A DNA stretch of 51,082 bases. It comes from an uncultured Elusimicrobia bacterium (GTDB lineage: Bacteria > Elusimicrobiota > Elusimicrobia > Elusimicrobiales > UBA9959). The translations under genes were made by a program, and so were the position numbers. Shown piece after piece: positions 32,988 through 41,073 of this stretch. Position 1 is the first letter of the stretch. Each line of letters starts with the position of its first letter. The stretch is from the NCBI GenBank assembly GCA_903879915.1, contig CAIRNJ010000086.1, positions 1 through 51,082 of the forward strand, read 5' to 3'. Below the pieces are notes generated by a model. It worked only from the letters and a program-made list of their open reading frames with translations, was not told the origin of the DNA and made no database searches.

Positions 32988-34388
32988 ATGACCACTGACA
33001 TTAAGAAAAAAGACATCCTGCCGGCCGCGCTGCTGGCGTTCATCGCTTCCTTCCTTTTTGTGCTGGACAAATCCGGCCCGGCCGCTGTCCCGCCCGAGGT
33101 GCTGCTGGTCTCCAGGTGGGCCGTAGTGGCGGGGCTGGTCTGGTACGCGCTGATAAAAAGATCGCTGACCACCTGGATCTTCGTGGCCATGGCCGCCGGG
33201 GCCGAGCTGGGCTTCGATTTCCCCGCCGCAGCGGGGCACATGAAGCTGCTCAGCCTGATCTTCCTGCGGCTGATCAAGACCATCATCGCCCCGCTCATCT
33301 TCGCCACGCTGGTAACCGGCATAGCCGGGCATTCCAGCCTTAAGCAGGTGGGCAGAATGGGCATAAAGGCCCTGATCTATTTCGAGGTGGTCACTACGCT
33401 CGCGCTGTTCATCGGCCTGGCCGCCATCAACCTCAGCAAGGCGGGCGTGGGCATAACGCTGCCGCCGGTCACGGACACTTCCCAGGTGGCGCAGGTCCCG
33501 AAGCAAAACATCTCCGACGTGATACTGCATGTTTTTCCCGAGAACGCGGCCAAATCAGTGGCTGACGGGCAGGTGCTGCAGGTGGTGGTGTTCAGCATAC
33601 TTTTCGGCATAGCGCTGGCCATGCTGCCGGAGGAAAAACGCAGGCCGATGCTGGCTTTCTGCTCCAGCCTTTCGGAGGTGATGTTTAAATTCACCAATAT
33701 CGTAATGATGTTCGCCCCGATAGGCGTGGGGGCGGCCATAGCCTATACAGTGGGGCATATGGGGCTGGGCATCCTGGTGAACCTGTTCAAACTGCTGGCC
33801 ACGCTTTACGCCGCGCTGACGGCTTTCCTGCTGCTGGTGCTGCTGCCGGTGGCGCTGCTGGCGAAAGTGCCGCTCAGGAAATTCCTGAAGGCCATCCTGG
33901 AACCGGTTTCCATAGCTTTCGCCACCACCAGCTCCGAGGCGGCGCTGCCCCGGGCCATGGAGGCCATGGAAGCTATCGGCGTGCCGCGCCAGATAGTGGC
34001 TTTCGTGATGCCCACCGGCTACAGCTTCAACCTCGACGGCAGTACGCTTTATCTATCGCTGGCCTCGGTGTTCGTGGCGCAGGCGGCCGGGATAGATATG
34101 AGCTGGGGGTCCCAGCTGGCCATGGTGTTCACGCTGATGCTCACCAGCAAAGGCGTGGCCGGCGTGCCGCGCGCCACGCTGGTGATACTGCTCGCAACGG
34201 CGGCCTCGTTCAACCTGCCGGTGGAACCTATCTTCATAATACTCGGCATAGACGAGCTGATGGACATGGCCCGGACCTCCGTGAATGTGGCGGGGAACTG
34301 CCTAGCCACAGTGGTCATAGCCAAATGGGAGGGGGAGTTCGGCAAGGAACGGCCGGCCGCGGTAGTAATGGAGGCGGTGACCGGGTGA
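32988..34388 (+). CDS. Dicarboxylate/amino acid:cation symporter (DAACS family)
   Basis: A 466-residue transporter of the GltP/DctA fold with about eight membrane helices and two hairpins. The re-entrant loop FATTSSEAALPRAMEAME and the helix-7 motif MPTGYSFNLDGSTLY, with the later NVAGNCLATVVIAKWE, are the substrate and sodium/proton-binding signatures. The Arg that selects aspartate/glutamate versus the residue for other substrates cannot be fixed safely by eye. Compared with GltP it has an extra N-terminal region with one or two helices (residues 10-75). Its stop overlaps a GTG start of the next gene. Confidence 0.92.
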   Translation: MTTDIKKKDILPAALLAFIASFLFVLDKSGPAAVPPEVLLVSRWAVVAGLVWYALIKRSLTTWIFVAMAAGAELGFDFPAAAGHMKLLSLIFLRLIKTIIAPLIFATLVTGIAGHSSLKQVGRMGIKALIYFEVVTTLALFIGLAAINLSKAGVGITLPPVTDTSQVAQVPKQNISDVILHVFPENAAKSVADGQVLQVVVFSILFGIALAMLPEEKRRPMLAFCSSLSEVMFKFTNIVMMFAPIGVGAAIAYTVGHMGLGILVNLFKLLATLYAALTAFLLLVLLPVALLAKVPLRKFLKAILEPVSIAFATTSSEAALPRAMEAMEAIGVPRQIVAFVMPTGYSFNLDGSTLYLSLASVFVAQAAGIDMSWGSQLAMVFTLMLTSKGVAGVPRATLVILLATAASFNLPVEPIFIILGIDELMDMARTSVNVAGNCLATVVIAKWEGEFGKERPAAVVMEAVTG

Positions 34389-34891
34389 ACCGAACCTCCG
34401 CTTCCGGCGTCTATCCGGCCAGGGGCCGGTACCTCTGTTTTAAACTTATCTTTTTTCCCGCGCTGATGTTTTTTTTATGCGAAAGCGGCCGGGCCGGAAC
34501 GCAGGGGAACTGGGCTTTGGGGGGCCTGTATCCGGGGGTGGCCCTGAAATACATAACGAGCGGCAAAAGCGCCTGGGAGTTAAGGGCGCAAGCCGGCTCC
34601 GGGGTTCTGGCCCTCGGGCCAAGGTATTACCGCTACTTCACTAAGGCCGCGAACCCGCGGTTGTTTTTCGGCATCGAGGCGGATAGCCTGACGTACAAGG
34701 CGGCGGACAGTAAGGGCGCGGGAATAGCCGCCGGAGCTTTCGTGGGCGGCGAAGTTTTCCTGACCAGGCATATAGGACTGCTTGTGGACCTTGGGCCCAT
34801 GTATTTAAATTTAGAGGACGATAAATTCCCGGAAGCCGCCAGCGGAATAGAGTACGTTCTGAACCTGGGGCTATATTGGCATTTCAAGTAA
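34385..34891 (+). CDS. Small outer-membrane beta-barrel-like protein
   Basis: A 168-residue exported protein, not assignable to a named family. I choose the GTG at 34385, which overlaps the symporter stop (GTGA) and gives an N-terminal hydrophobic segment (LCFKLIFFPALMFFLCESGRA) usable as a signal peptide. The rest alternates polar and hydrophobic residues in eight or so strands (for example SAWELRAQAGSGVLALG and IEYVLNLGLYWHFK), consistent with a small eight-stranded barrel. The last strand ends in F-K, near the terminal aromatic favoured by the outer-membrane assembly machinery. Confidence 0.5.
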   Translation: MNRTSASGVYPARGRYLCFKLIFFPALMFFLCESGRAGTQGNWALGGLYPGVALKYITSGKSAWELRAQAGSGVLALGPRYYRYFTKAANPRLFFGIEADSLTYKAADSKGAGIAAGAFVGGEVFLTRHIGLLVDLGPMYLNLEDDKFPEAASGIEYVLNLGLYWHFK

Positions 34892-34901
34892 GATAGAGCG
34901 C

Positions 34902-36344
34902 ATGAAAAAAATCCTTGTCTGCATTTTTATCGCCCTGGCCGTGCCGGCCGCCCACGCGGGGCTCAGCGTAGGCCTTATACAGGCGGCCAGGAAGAAAGTG
35001 GATACGGTTAACGGGAAAGTGGTCCGCAACCATACGGCCGATAGCCCGCCCCCGCCGTCCGCGGATACGCAGGCGCCTGCCATTCCCGCCAACCTCACGG
35101 CGGTGGCGGTGAGCAGCAGCCAGATCGACCTGGCCTGGACCGCCTCCTCCGATAATGTCGGTGTAACGGGTTATAAGATCTACAGGAATGGCGGCGTTTC
35201 GCCCATAGCCGCGCCGGCCGCCACCACTTATAACGACGCTAGTCTTGGGGCTGAAACGGCATATTATTACAAGGTCAGCGCCTGCGACCTCGCGGGCAAC
35301 TGTTCGGCGCAGAGCACCGCCGCCGTTGCCACTCCCCCGCTCGGAATTTCTTTCCCCTTGGTCGGGACTTCCGTTATGCCGGGCCTTGGCATCACCCAGC
35401 TTGTGTTTTCGGTGCAGCACCTGCAGGCCCTTCATTCTCCCATCGTGCGGTTCTCGGAGAACTGGAAATACCGCGAAACCTCGGCCGGCGTGTGGAACTG
35501 GGACCCGCTGGACCAGCGCATCAACGCTTTTTACAACGCCGGGATAAAGATCATGCTGACCATAGAAGCGTTTGGGCCTACCTGGCGCTGCGGGACCAGC
35601 AATGCCAGAACCTGCGTTTTCAACGATCTCGACGTGTTCAAGAGCTATATAACTGCGCTGGTACTGAGATATCCCGGAAAGATCGCGAAAATTCAATTCG
35701 GCAGCGAGGTGTACACCTCTTACTGGTACGTCGGCACCGACAGCGAATTCATCCAGTCAGCCAACGCTTTTTACACGGCGGTCAAAGCGGCGGCGCCGGC
35801 GCTGCCGGTGGTGCTGGCCGGAATGCCTACGGGCGTTCCTCAGGTCTATGCCGTGTGCACGCAGGGGAAAACCTATATCCCGACCAGGCGCAGCAACGGC
35901 GCGCTGATAGCGGAAGCTGACCTGCCGGCGTTCTGCGCCGAAGCTCTGCAGCAAAGCGTTCTAAGCAGGACCGCCGCCATAGTTTCGGGCGCGAGTTACG
36001 ACATCATAGACGTCCATCTGTATGATAACGTGGAATCCTGGCCGGACTTGCGCGATACGCTTGACGCGATGGCCCCGGGCATCCCGGTGCTCGCCTCGGA
36101 GGTCGGCGGCCCGAATAAACTATATGAATCTCAAACTGACGCGTTCCACGCGGAGAAAGTAGACGCTTTCCTGCGGATGCTGCCGGCGCTCCGCCTGACC
36201 GAGGCTTACTATTTCCAGCTGGTAGAATATGATCCGGCTTTGAACATGGACCACGAAAAATCGGGTTTGCTCAGGTTTTCTGATTATTCGGTAAAGCCGG
36301 CCTACACGGAAGTGCAGAGCCACAACGTTGGCGCCCAGCCTTGA
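34902..36344 (+). CDS. Secreted FN3-domain protein with clan-A glycosidase-like barrel
   Basis: A 480-residue exported protein with a signal peptide ending in PAAHA-G. Residues about 60-143 form a fibronectin type III domain (NLTAVAVSSSQIDLAW, YKIYRNG, YYYKVSACD). Residues about 150-475 look like a TIM-barrel glycoside hydrolase of clan A: VRFSENWKYRE, then Glu269 at a strand end (IQFGSEVYTSYW) and Glu400 at another (PVLASEVGGP), 131 residues apart, fit an acid/base and nucleophile pair. I cannot assign a GH family. A TAAGAT hexamer 7 nt before the ATG could be a -10, or the gene may be co-transcribed with the preceding one. Confidence 0.6.
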   Translation: MKKILVCIFIALAVPAAHAGLSVGLIQAARKKVDTVNGKVVRNHTADSPPPPSADTQAPAIPANLTAVAVSSSQIDLAWTASSDNVGVTGYKIYRNGGVSPIAAPAATTYNDASLGAETAYYYKVSACDLAGNCSAQSTAAVATPPLGISFPLVGTSVMPGLGITQLVFSVQHLQALHSPIVRFSENWKYRETSAGVWNWDPLDQRINAFYNAGIKIMLTIEAFGPTWRCGTSNARTCVFNDLDVFKSYITALVLRYPGKIAKIQFGSEVYTSYWYVGTDSEFIQSANAFYTAVKAAAPALPVVLAGMPTGVPQVYAVCTQGKTYIPTRRSNGALIAEADLPAFCAEALQQSVLSRTAAIVSGASYDIIDVHLYDNVESWPDLRDTLDAMAPGIPVLASEVGGPNKLYESQTDAFHAEKVDAFLRMLPALRLTEAYYFQLVEYDPALNMDHEKSGLLRFSDYSVKPAYTEVQSHNVGAQP

Positions 36345-36364
36345 GCGTACCGGCAGGGGCCCGG

Positions 36365-37108
36365 TTACAGCAGTTTTGAGAGTTTAGCCGAGAGGTCGGC
36401 CAGGTGTTCGCGCAGGCGCGGCTGTTTGGTTTCGAGCAGCGGCAGCAGAGTTTTTCTTATCCAGTTGCGGCGGTAGTGCTCGTCCTCGTTGGTATGGTCC
36501 CTGCGCGAGAGCAGGCCGTTAACCTTTATATAAACCTCTATCTCCCGCCTTGAAACCGCCAGCATGGGCCGTATAAGTCTTACCTTGAATTTCCCGCGCC
36601 GGCACAGCTCCCGCTCGGCGGGAATGCCCAGCAGTCCCCGGGGCTCGGTTCCCCGCAGCAAATTCAACAGGATGGTTTCGGCGTGGTCGTCGGAATGGTG
36701 CGCCGTGGCCACGTACGCGCAGCGCTTTTTCAGCGCCGCGGCCGAAAGCAGCCGGTAGCGCGCGGTCCTGGCCGCCTGCTCTATGCCGGTGCCGGCCTTC
36801 GCGGCCAGCTTTTTTACGTCGGCGGAAAGTATGAAGGTCTCGATGCCGTACTGAGCGCCCAGCTTGCGCACGAACGCCGCGTCGGCGTCGGCGGCCGCGC
36901 CGCGCAGCTTATGGTTTATATGGCACACGTACAGCCGCAGCCGGTGCGCCCGCGCCTGCCCGGCGAAAAAATCCAGCATCACCACTGAATCCGGCCCGCC
37001 GGAGACCGCCAGCAGCACGGCGGCGCCGTCCGGGAACAGCTGCCTGCGCCGGGCGCTGGCCATCAGCCTGTTCCAGAGCTTGAGCGTTACCGCCTTGCGT
37101 GAGTCCAT
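36365..37108 (-). CDS. tilS: tRNA(Ile)-lysidine synthetase (short form)
   Basis: Converts the wobble C34 of tRNA-Ile(CAU) to lysidine, so that it reads AUA. The 247-residue protein has the PP-loop SGGPDS at residues 36-41, the CHINHKLRG motif, the HHSDDHAETILLNLLRG motif and the RPML ending of the N-terminal catalytic domain. The C-terminal domains of E. coli TilS are missing, as in Aquifex-type short forms. The ATG lies 6 nt behind a perfect TATAAT. Convergent with the glycosidase gene on its left. Confidence 0.94.
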   Translation of the reverse strand: MDSRKAVTLKLWNRLMASARRRQLFPDGAAVLLAVSGGPDSVVMLDFFAGQARAHRLRLYVCHINHKLRGAAADADAAFVRKLGAQYGIETFILSADVKKLAAKAGTGIEQAARTARYRLLSAAALKKRCAYVATAHHSDDHAETILLNLLRGTEPRGLLGIPAERELCRRGKFKVRLIRPMLAVSRREIEVYIKVNGLLSRRDHTNEDEHYRRNWIRKTLLPLLETKQPRLREHLADLSAKLSKLL

Positions 37109-37114
37109 TCTTCC

Positions 37115-37120
37115 ATTATA
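37115..37120 (-). promoter_or_regulatory. -10 element of tilS, leaderless configuration
   Basis: TATAAT on the minus strand, then GGAAGA and the ATG at 37108. The spacing equals that of pcp. Confidence 0.55.
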
Positions 37121-37175
37121 ATAAAAGCGCGCCGGTTATTCATCCCGGCGTAGAATTTTGTAAACTTTAGTCAGG

Positions 37176-37523
37176 ATGAAGCCTTTAAAATTCTCAAAGA
37201 AAAACCGGGAATACATCAAGTGGGACAAGAACCATAAGCAGGTCCGTATTTTTCCGAAGGTAAGAACGGTGCCTGCGCCGCCGGCGCAGGTCCTGATAGA
37301 GGCGGACGAGAATACCGCCCAGGGCGTTTACTCCAATCTGGCCGTGGTTTCCAATACCGAGACCGAATTCGTGTTCAACTTCGCTTTTCTTGCTCCCGGC
37401 CGGCCCAACTCCACCGTTCTGGCGCGCATTATCTCCAGCGATATTCACGCCAAGCGCTTTTGCGCGGCCCTGCGCGAGAACATAAAAAATTACGAAGCCC
37501 GCTTCGGCCCCATCAAAGACTGA
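37176..37523 (+). CDS. DUF3467-family small protein
   Basis: A 115-residue cytoplasmic protein. The C-terminal two thirds (QGVYSNLAVVSNTETEFVFNFAF ... ARIISSDIHAKRFCAALRENIKNYE) match the DUF3467 pattern: short strand pair, then a helix that would be involved in dimerisation. A basic N-terminal extension of about 35 residues (FSKKNREYIKWDKNHKQVRIFPK) is extra. Function is unknown in the family. TAAACT lies 9 nt before the ATG, so the leader is at most a few nucleotides; CAGG is the only ribosome-binding-like stretch. Confidence 0.75.
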   Translation: MKPLKFSKKNREYIKWDKNHKQVRIFPKVRTVPAPPAQVLIEADENTAQGVYSNLAVVSNTETEFVFNFAFLAPGRPNSTVLARIISSDIHAKRFCAALRENIKNYEARFGPIKD

Positions 37524-37553
37524 AACGGTCCCGGGGCGGATCTTCGGCTTCGG

Positions 37554-39005
37554 CTATTCCCACTTGCGCAGAAAAGCGTCCGCCGAACCCAGTTCTTCTT
37601 CCGTAAGCGGCTGCAGGCGCTCGAACACCGGGCGCTGGCTCCTGAACCAGGCGGCCACTTCCGCCGGCGCGGCCTGCCCGTTCTTCTTCGAGATCCGAAC
37701 TATCCGCAGTCCCGTGCGCGCCAGCGTGTTGCCCGGGGCGGCGGCAATGGCTTTGCTGAAATTCCTTTCCGCCAGCGCCAGCTGGTCGGGCAGGGGCGCG
37801 GAACCGCCGGCGAACCACAGCAGGTACGTGCCGGCCAGGGTGTAGGCTTCCGTCTTTTTCAGCGCGCGGCCGCTCACGGTGAAATTTGAAAAAGGCGGCT
37901 CGAAGAAAACAGAGGGGTCCCTGATCTCTTTGCGCAGCTTGTCGTGGAACAGCTCCGCCAGCTTTTCGGCGAAAGCGCGGGCCAGCAGCAGATAGCCGGT
38001 TTCGTCGGGATGCATCAGGTCCACAAAAAGACCGGAGCCCGGCAGCCCGCCCGGAGAATGCCGCGCGAAGAGCTTTTCCGCGTCCACCAGCTGCGCCGGA
38101 TAGTCAGCGGCCAGGCCGCGTATCAGCGCGTTCTGCGAAGGCCTGGCCCGGAATTGCAGCGGGTCGGTTTCCAGCGCCGTAAGCAGGTGCGCCCCGGCTT
38201 CCGGCCTGCCCAGGGCCTGCAGGCAGCGCCCGGCGCGGTATTCCAGGTACGGCCGGAGATAGCTGTCGTTGACAGCCGCGGGGCGGTTCAGCAGGCCGGC
38301 ATACCGGGCAAGGGCCTCGGCGTATTTTCCGCGAAGTTCGAGGCCGACGCTTGCGGCCAGCTCGGGAGAGGCTTGCGCGCCGCCGGGCTCGGCGCCGCAC
38401 AGGTTGCTCGGCAGGGTAGCGAGAACCGGGACGGCCCCGGCCTCCCTGGCGGCATCGAGCACCGCCCGCAGGTAAAACTCATAATGGGCCAGGTCCCTGA
38501 CGCCGTGGAAAGAGAAATAATTCTCCGCGCGCAGGACCACCTTGCTGAAAAGCAGCGAATGAATAAGCGCATGCTCTTTGAACGCTTCGTACAGGCGGAG
38601 CGCGCGCGAGCAGCGCATTCCCGCGTTCATCTGCTCGCTGTGCCCGGCGTAGATCAGCACGGCGGCGGGTGCGCTTTTGTCCCTGTATTTAAGCGTGCGT
38701 ATGGCTTTTATGGCCTGGGGATAGACGGAGTTGCCGCCTTCGGCCAGGTTTATCACGCGCAGGGGCCGGCCGGCCAGCACGCCGCCGAGCATTTCCCCGG
38801 CTACGTCCGGCGCCGATTTGCCGAATGGCAGCCCCTTCATGGAGGATTCGCCCACGGCGTAAAGCTCGAATGCTCCGGGCCCGGCGGCTCGGCTGGCGCG
38901 GCGGCGCAGCACCTGCCGGTACGCCCCTTCCGCCGCGAAGGCCGCCAGAAGTACGGCCAGGGCGACTACCAGCAGAACGGCGGAGGCTCTTAATATGATC
39001 TTCAT
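37554..39005 (-). CDS. Membrane-anchored SGNH-hydrolase-like protein with TPR-like helices
   Basis: A 483-residue protein with one N-terminal membrane helix (residues 5-28). The SGNH blocks are recognisable: block I AVGESSMKG (Ser nucleophile in GES rather than GDS), a YAGHSEQMNAG segment in the block III position and the final DLMHPDETGYLLLARAFAEKL with Asp and His spaced as in block V. An insertion of helical repeats (about 215-290) and a C-terminal helical section resemble TPRs. Such anchored SGNH proteins often act on cell-surface sugars, such as O-acetyl groups, but the substrate is not evident here. Confidence 0.65.
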   Translation of the reverse strand: MKIILRASAVLLVVALAVLLAAFAAEGAYRQVLRRRASRAAGPGAFELYAVGESSMKGLPFGKSAPDVAGEMLGGVLAGRPLRVINLAEGGNSVYPQAIKAIRTLKYRDKSAPAAVLIYAGHSEQMNAGMRCSRALRLYEAFKEHALIHSLLFSKVVLRAENYFSFHGVRDLAHYEFYLRAVLDAAREAGAVPVLATLPSNLCGAEPGGAQASPELAASVGLELRGKYAEALARYAGLLNRPAAVNDSYLRPYLEYRAGRCLQALGRPEAGAHLLTALETDPLQFRARPSQNALIRGLAADYPAQLVDAEKLFARHSPGGLPGSGLFVDLMHPDETGYLLLARAFAEKLAELFHDKLRKEIRDPSVFFEPPFSNFTVSGRALKKTEAYTLAGTYLLWFAGGSAPLPDQLALAERNFSKAIAAAPGNTLARTGLRIVRISKKNGQAAPAEVAAWFRSQRPVFERLQPLTEEELGSADAFLRKWE

Positions 39006-39170
39006 CTCGTAGCCGGCATGAACAGCACCTTTCTTTCCCGGAATATGATACCAAAAACCGCGCGCCGGTCCTCAGGCGCAAGGATAAAGGACCCAGCCAG
39101 GGATAGGCTGAAAGAATAGATTCAGCGGGACTTACGGCTCATAAGAGGCAGCCGGCTTTTTTGATTTAAT

Positions 39171-39176
39171 TATACT
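39171..39176 (+). promoter_or_regulatory. -10 element of the L,D-transpeptidase gene
   Basis: TATACT about 45 bp before the start. The leader contains a small inverted repeat (CAACGG at 39181 and CCGTTG at 39196-39201) and a good AAGGAG ribosome-binding site. No clear -35. Confidence 0.4.
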
Positions 39177-39221
39177 TGGTCAACGGAACGAATTCCCGTT
39201 GGATCACAAGGAGAAAGCTCA

Positions 39222-39881
39222 ATGAGGAATTTTAGCGCCGCAGCCGCGATACTAACCCTGATAACAGCCAACGCCCTGGCTTTCGACCTGCCGGGGCTCG
39301 ACAAGGACGCCGTCCTGAACAGCCTGCCCGCCGCAAGCCGGCCGCAGCCTGCCGGCCCTTCCGTTAAGGCGGTGGAGCAGCTGCGCGCCGAAGCCGCCGC
39401 CGACCCCGACAGGTTCATAGACGAGCGCACCCCGGAAGAGGTAAGCCTGGCGTTCGGGCTGGAAGCCCCTTCGCGCGTGCGCATCTCCAACGAAATAGCC
39501 GCCCTGGCGGCCGTGCGCATCACGGTGGACCTTACCGCGCAGCGGGTCACGATAGCTTCCCCCGAGCTTAAAGCGGCGTACAAGATCTCCTCCGGCAAGG
39601 CGGGCCACCGGACCCCCGGCAGCGGCCAGTGCTTCAAGCCCGATTTTATGGAAAGCATGCACCATTCCAGTCTTTATAACAACGCCCCGATGCCCAACGC
39701 GGTGTTCTTCAACGGCAACATCGCCATCCACGCCACCGAATCGGAGAACCTGCTCGGCCAGCCGGCTTCGCACGGCTGCGTCCGCACCTCCAGGGCAGAC
39801 TCCAGGAAGATCTTCGACGCGGTGCTGGCGCACGGCCGGGCCAACACCAGCGTCTGCGTGGTAGGCGCCCCCCCAAAATAA
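39222..39881 (+). CDS. L,D-transpeptidase (YkuD domain), exported
   Basis: A 219-residue protein with a signal peptide (ends near ANALA-F). The YkuD catalytic domain (about 98-215) has His170 (IAIHAT) and the SHGCVRTS motif with His184 and nucleophile Cys186. These enzymes form 3-3 peptidoglycan cross-links or attach proteins to the wall. The N-terminal 75 residues are Ala/Pro-rich with no domain I recognise. A strong terminator follows, so the gene is probably monocistronic. Confidence 0.92.
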   Translation: MRNFSAAAAILTLITANALAFDLPGLDKDAVLNSLPAASRPQPAGPSVKAVEQLRAEAAADPDRFIDERTPEEVSLAFGLEAPSRVRISNEIAALAAVRITVDLTAQRVTIASPELKAAYKISSGKAGHRTPGSGQCFKPDFMESMHHSSLYNNAPMPNAVFFNGNIAIHATESENLLGQPASHGCVRTSRADSRKIFDAVLAHGRANTSVCVVGAPPK

Positions 39882-39901
39882 CGGCGCCGCCGCCCGTGGT
39901 T

Positions 39902-39930
39902 AAAAAGCCCGTTGCCGAACGGGCTTTTTT
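39902..39930 (+). terminator. Intrinsic terminator after the L,D-transpeptidase gene
   Basis: AAAAAGCCCGTT (39902-39913), loop GCCG, AACGGGCTTTTTT (39918-39930): an A/T-flanked perfect stem with a run of six T. Confidence 0.93.
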
Positions 39931-39969
39931 ATCTGCCGCGCCGCGTATTAAAACCGGGCGTATTTTTGA

Positions 39970-39975
39970 TAAACT
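39970..39975 (+). promoter_or_regulatory. -10 element of the DUF4178 operon, leaderless configuration
   Basis: TGATAAACT gives an extended -10 (TGA then TAAACT, 39970-39975), followed by AAAACC and the ATG at 39982. No purine-rich ribosome-binding site precedes the ATG. Confidence 0.5.
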
Positions 39976-39981
39976 AAAACC

Positions 39982-41073
39982 ATGGAAGGGACCTGCAAAC
40001 TTGACGAGATAGCGGCAGGGAACGTGCTGCGCTACAAAGGCACCGAATGGAACGTAGTTGAAAAGGACGTCTGCAAGCAGTCCGACGCCTACGTTGAACA
40101 GCAGTGGACGCTGCGCAATTCCGCCTCCGTGGAAGCCTACCTGCTCAGGACCGAAGAGAAAAAACCCGAGGGCAGCAAGGTGATCTGGGTGTTCACGCAC
40201 CAGACCTCCCTGCAGGGCGTGACCTATGAGATAATTCCCGGGGTCTGGCGCGCGTTCACGGAGCTCGAAATGCCGGCCGGCCCTCCCTCCACGGTAAAAT
40301 TCTCGAACGAATACCTTACCTTCGACGGCGAAACCTCCGGCAGGGCCGAGGACGACGAGGGCGAAACGGTGACCAAGGTCACCTGGGACTACTATACCAC
40401 CGACAGGCGCACGAACCTGGCCATCGAGATCTGGAAAGAAGAGGACCGGGACTACCCCGAGGCCTACGACGGGAGAGTGGTGGAGCCGTCCGCCTTCGAG
40501 GTGCTGGATAAAAAGGTCAGGGTCTCGCCCCGCCGCGCCTCCTCCGGCGGCGACGGCCAGCTGGAAATAAAGCCGGGCGAAGAGGTGAAGAGCGCATTCA
40601 CCATGATCGGCATGAGCGGCTTTTTCTTCCTTATCATCGGCGTGCCGATGGATTATTATCTTTCTTTCGGGCCGGCGGTCTGCCTGGCGATACTGATGGT
40701 CCTGCTGCGCCCCCCGCTGTGGCTGTGGTTCTCTTCCGCCCTGATCTGGGCGGCCATGACAGCGCTGGTCTGGTTAAAGGGCTTCGGGGTTTCGTTCTGG
40801 TATATCGCCGCGGCCTGCGCCGTACTGTCCGCCGCGCTGCCCAGGCTTATGGCCGCAAAGTTCCCGGCGCAGGACAGCGGCCGGTACTACCGTACGGCTA
40901 TTTTCGGGGTGCTGCCCGCGGTCTGGACCTACAGTTTCCTGGAATACCTTATTTACGCCCCCGGGCCAAGGGCTTTTTACCAGGTGGCCGCGGCCATAGT
41001 GCTGCCGCTGGCGGTTGCGGGCGTATGCGGGCTGATAAGCTTTTTTACCGAGGGGACTTCCGCAAATGGCTGA
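39982..41073 (+). CDS. DUF4178-domain membrane protein
   Basis: A 363-residue protein. The N-terminal 175 residues are a soluble beta-rich domain resembling DUF4178 (YKGTEWNVVEKDVCKQSDAY, TWDYYTTDR), and the C-terminal half (about 205-360) has five to six membrane helices. DUF4178 genes are known to cluster with spermidine-synthase-like and DUF350 genes in PspA-associated envelope-stress neighbourhoods; both partners are here, but no pspA is seen. It heads a run of four genes with overlapping ends (8 bp into the next gene). Confidence 0.6.
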   Translation: MEGTCKLDEIAAGNVLRYKGTEWNVVEKDVCKQSDAYVEQQWTLRNSASVEAYLLRTEEKKPEGSKVIWVFTHQTSLQGVTYEIIPGVWRAFTELEMPAGPPSTVKFSNEYLTFDGETSGRAEDDEGETVTKVTWDYYTTDRRTNLAIEIWKEEDRDYPEAYDGRVVEPSAFEVLDKKVRVSPRRASSGGDGQLEIKPGEEVKSAFTMIGMSGFFFLIIGVPMDYYLSFGPAVCLAILMVLLRPPLWLWFSSALIWAAMTALVWLKGFGVSFWYIAAACAVLSAALPRLMAAKFPAQDSGRYYRTAIFGVLPAVWTYSFLEYLIYAPGPRAFYQVAAAIVLPLAVAGVCGLISFFTEGTSANG

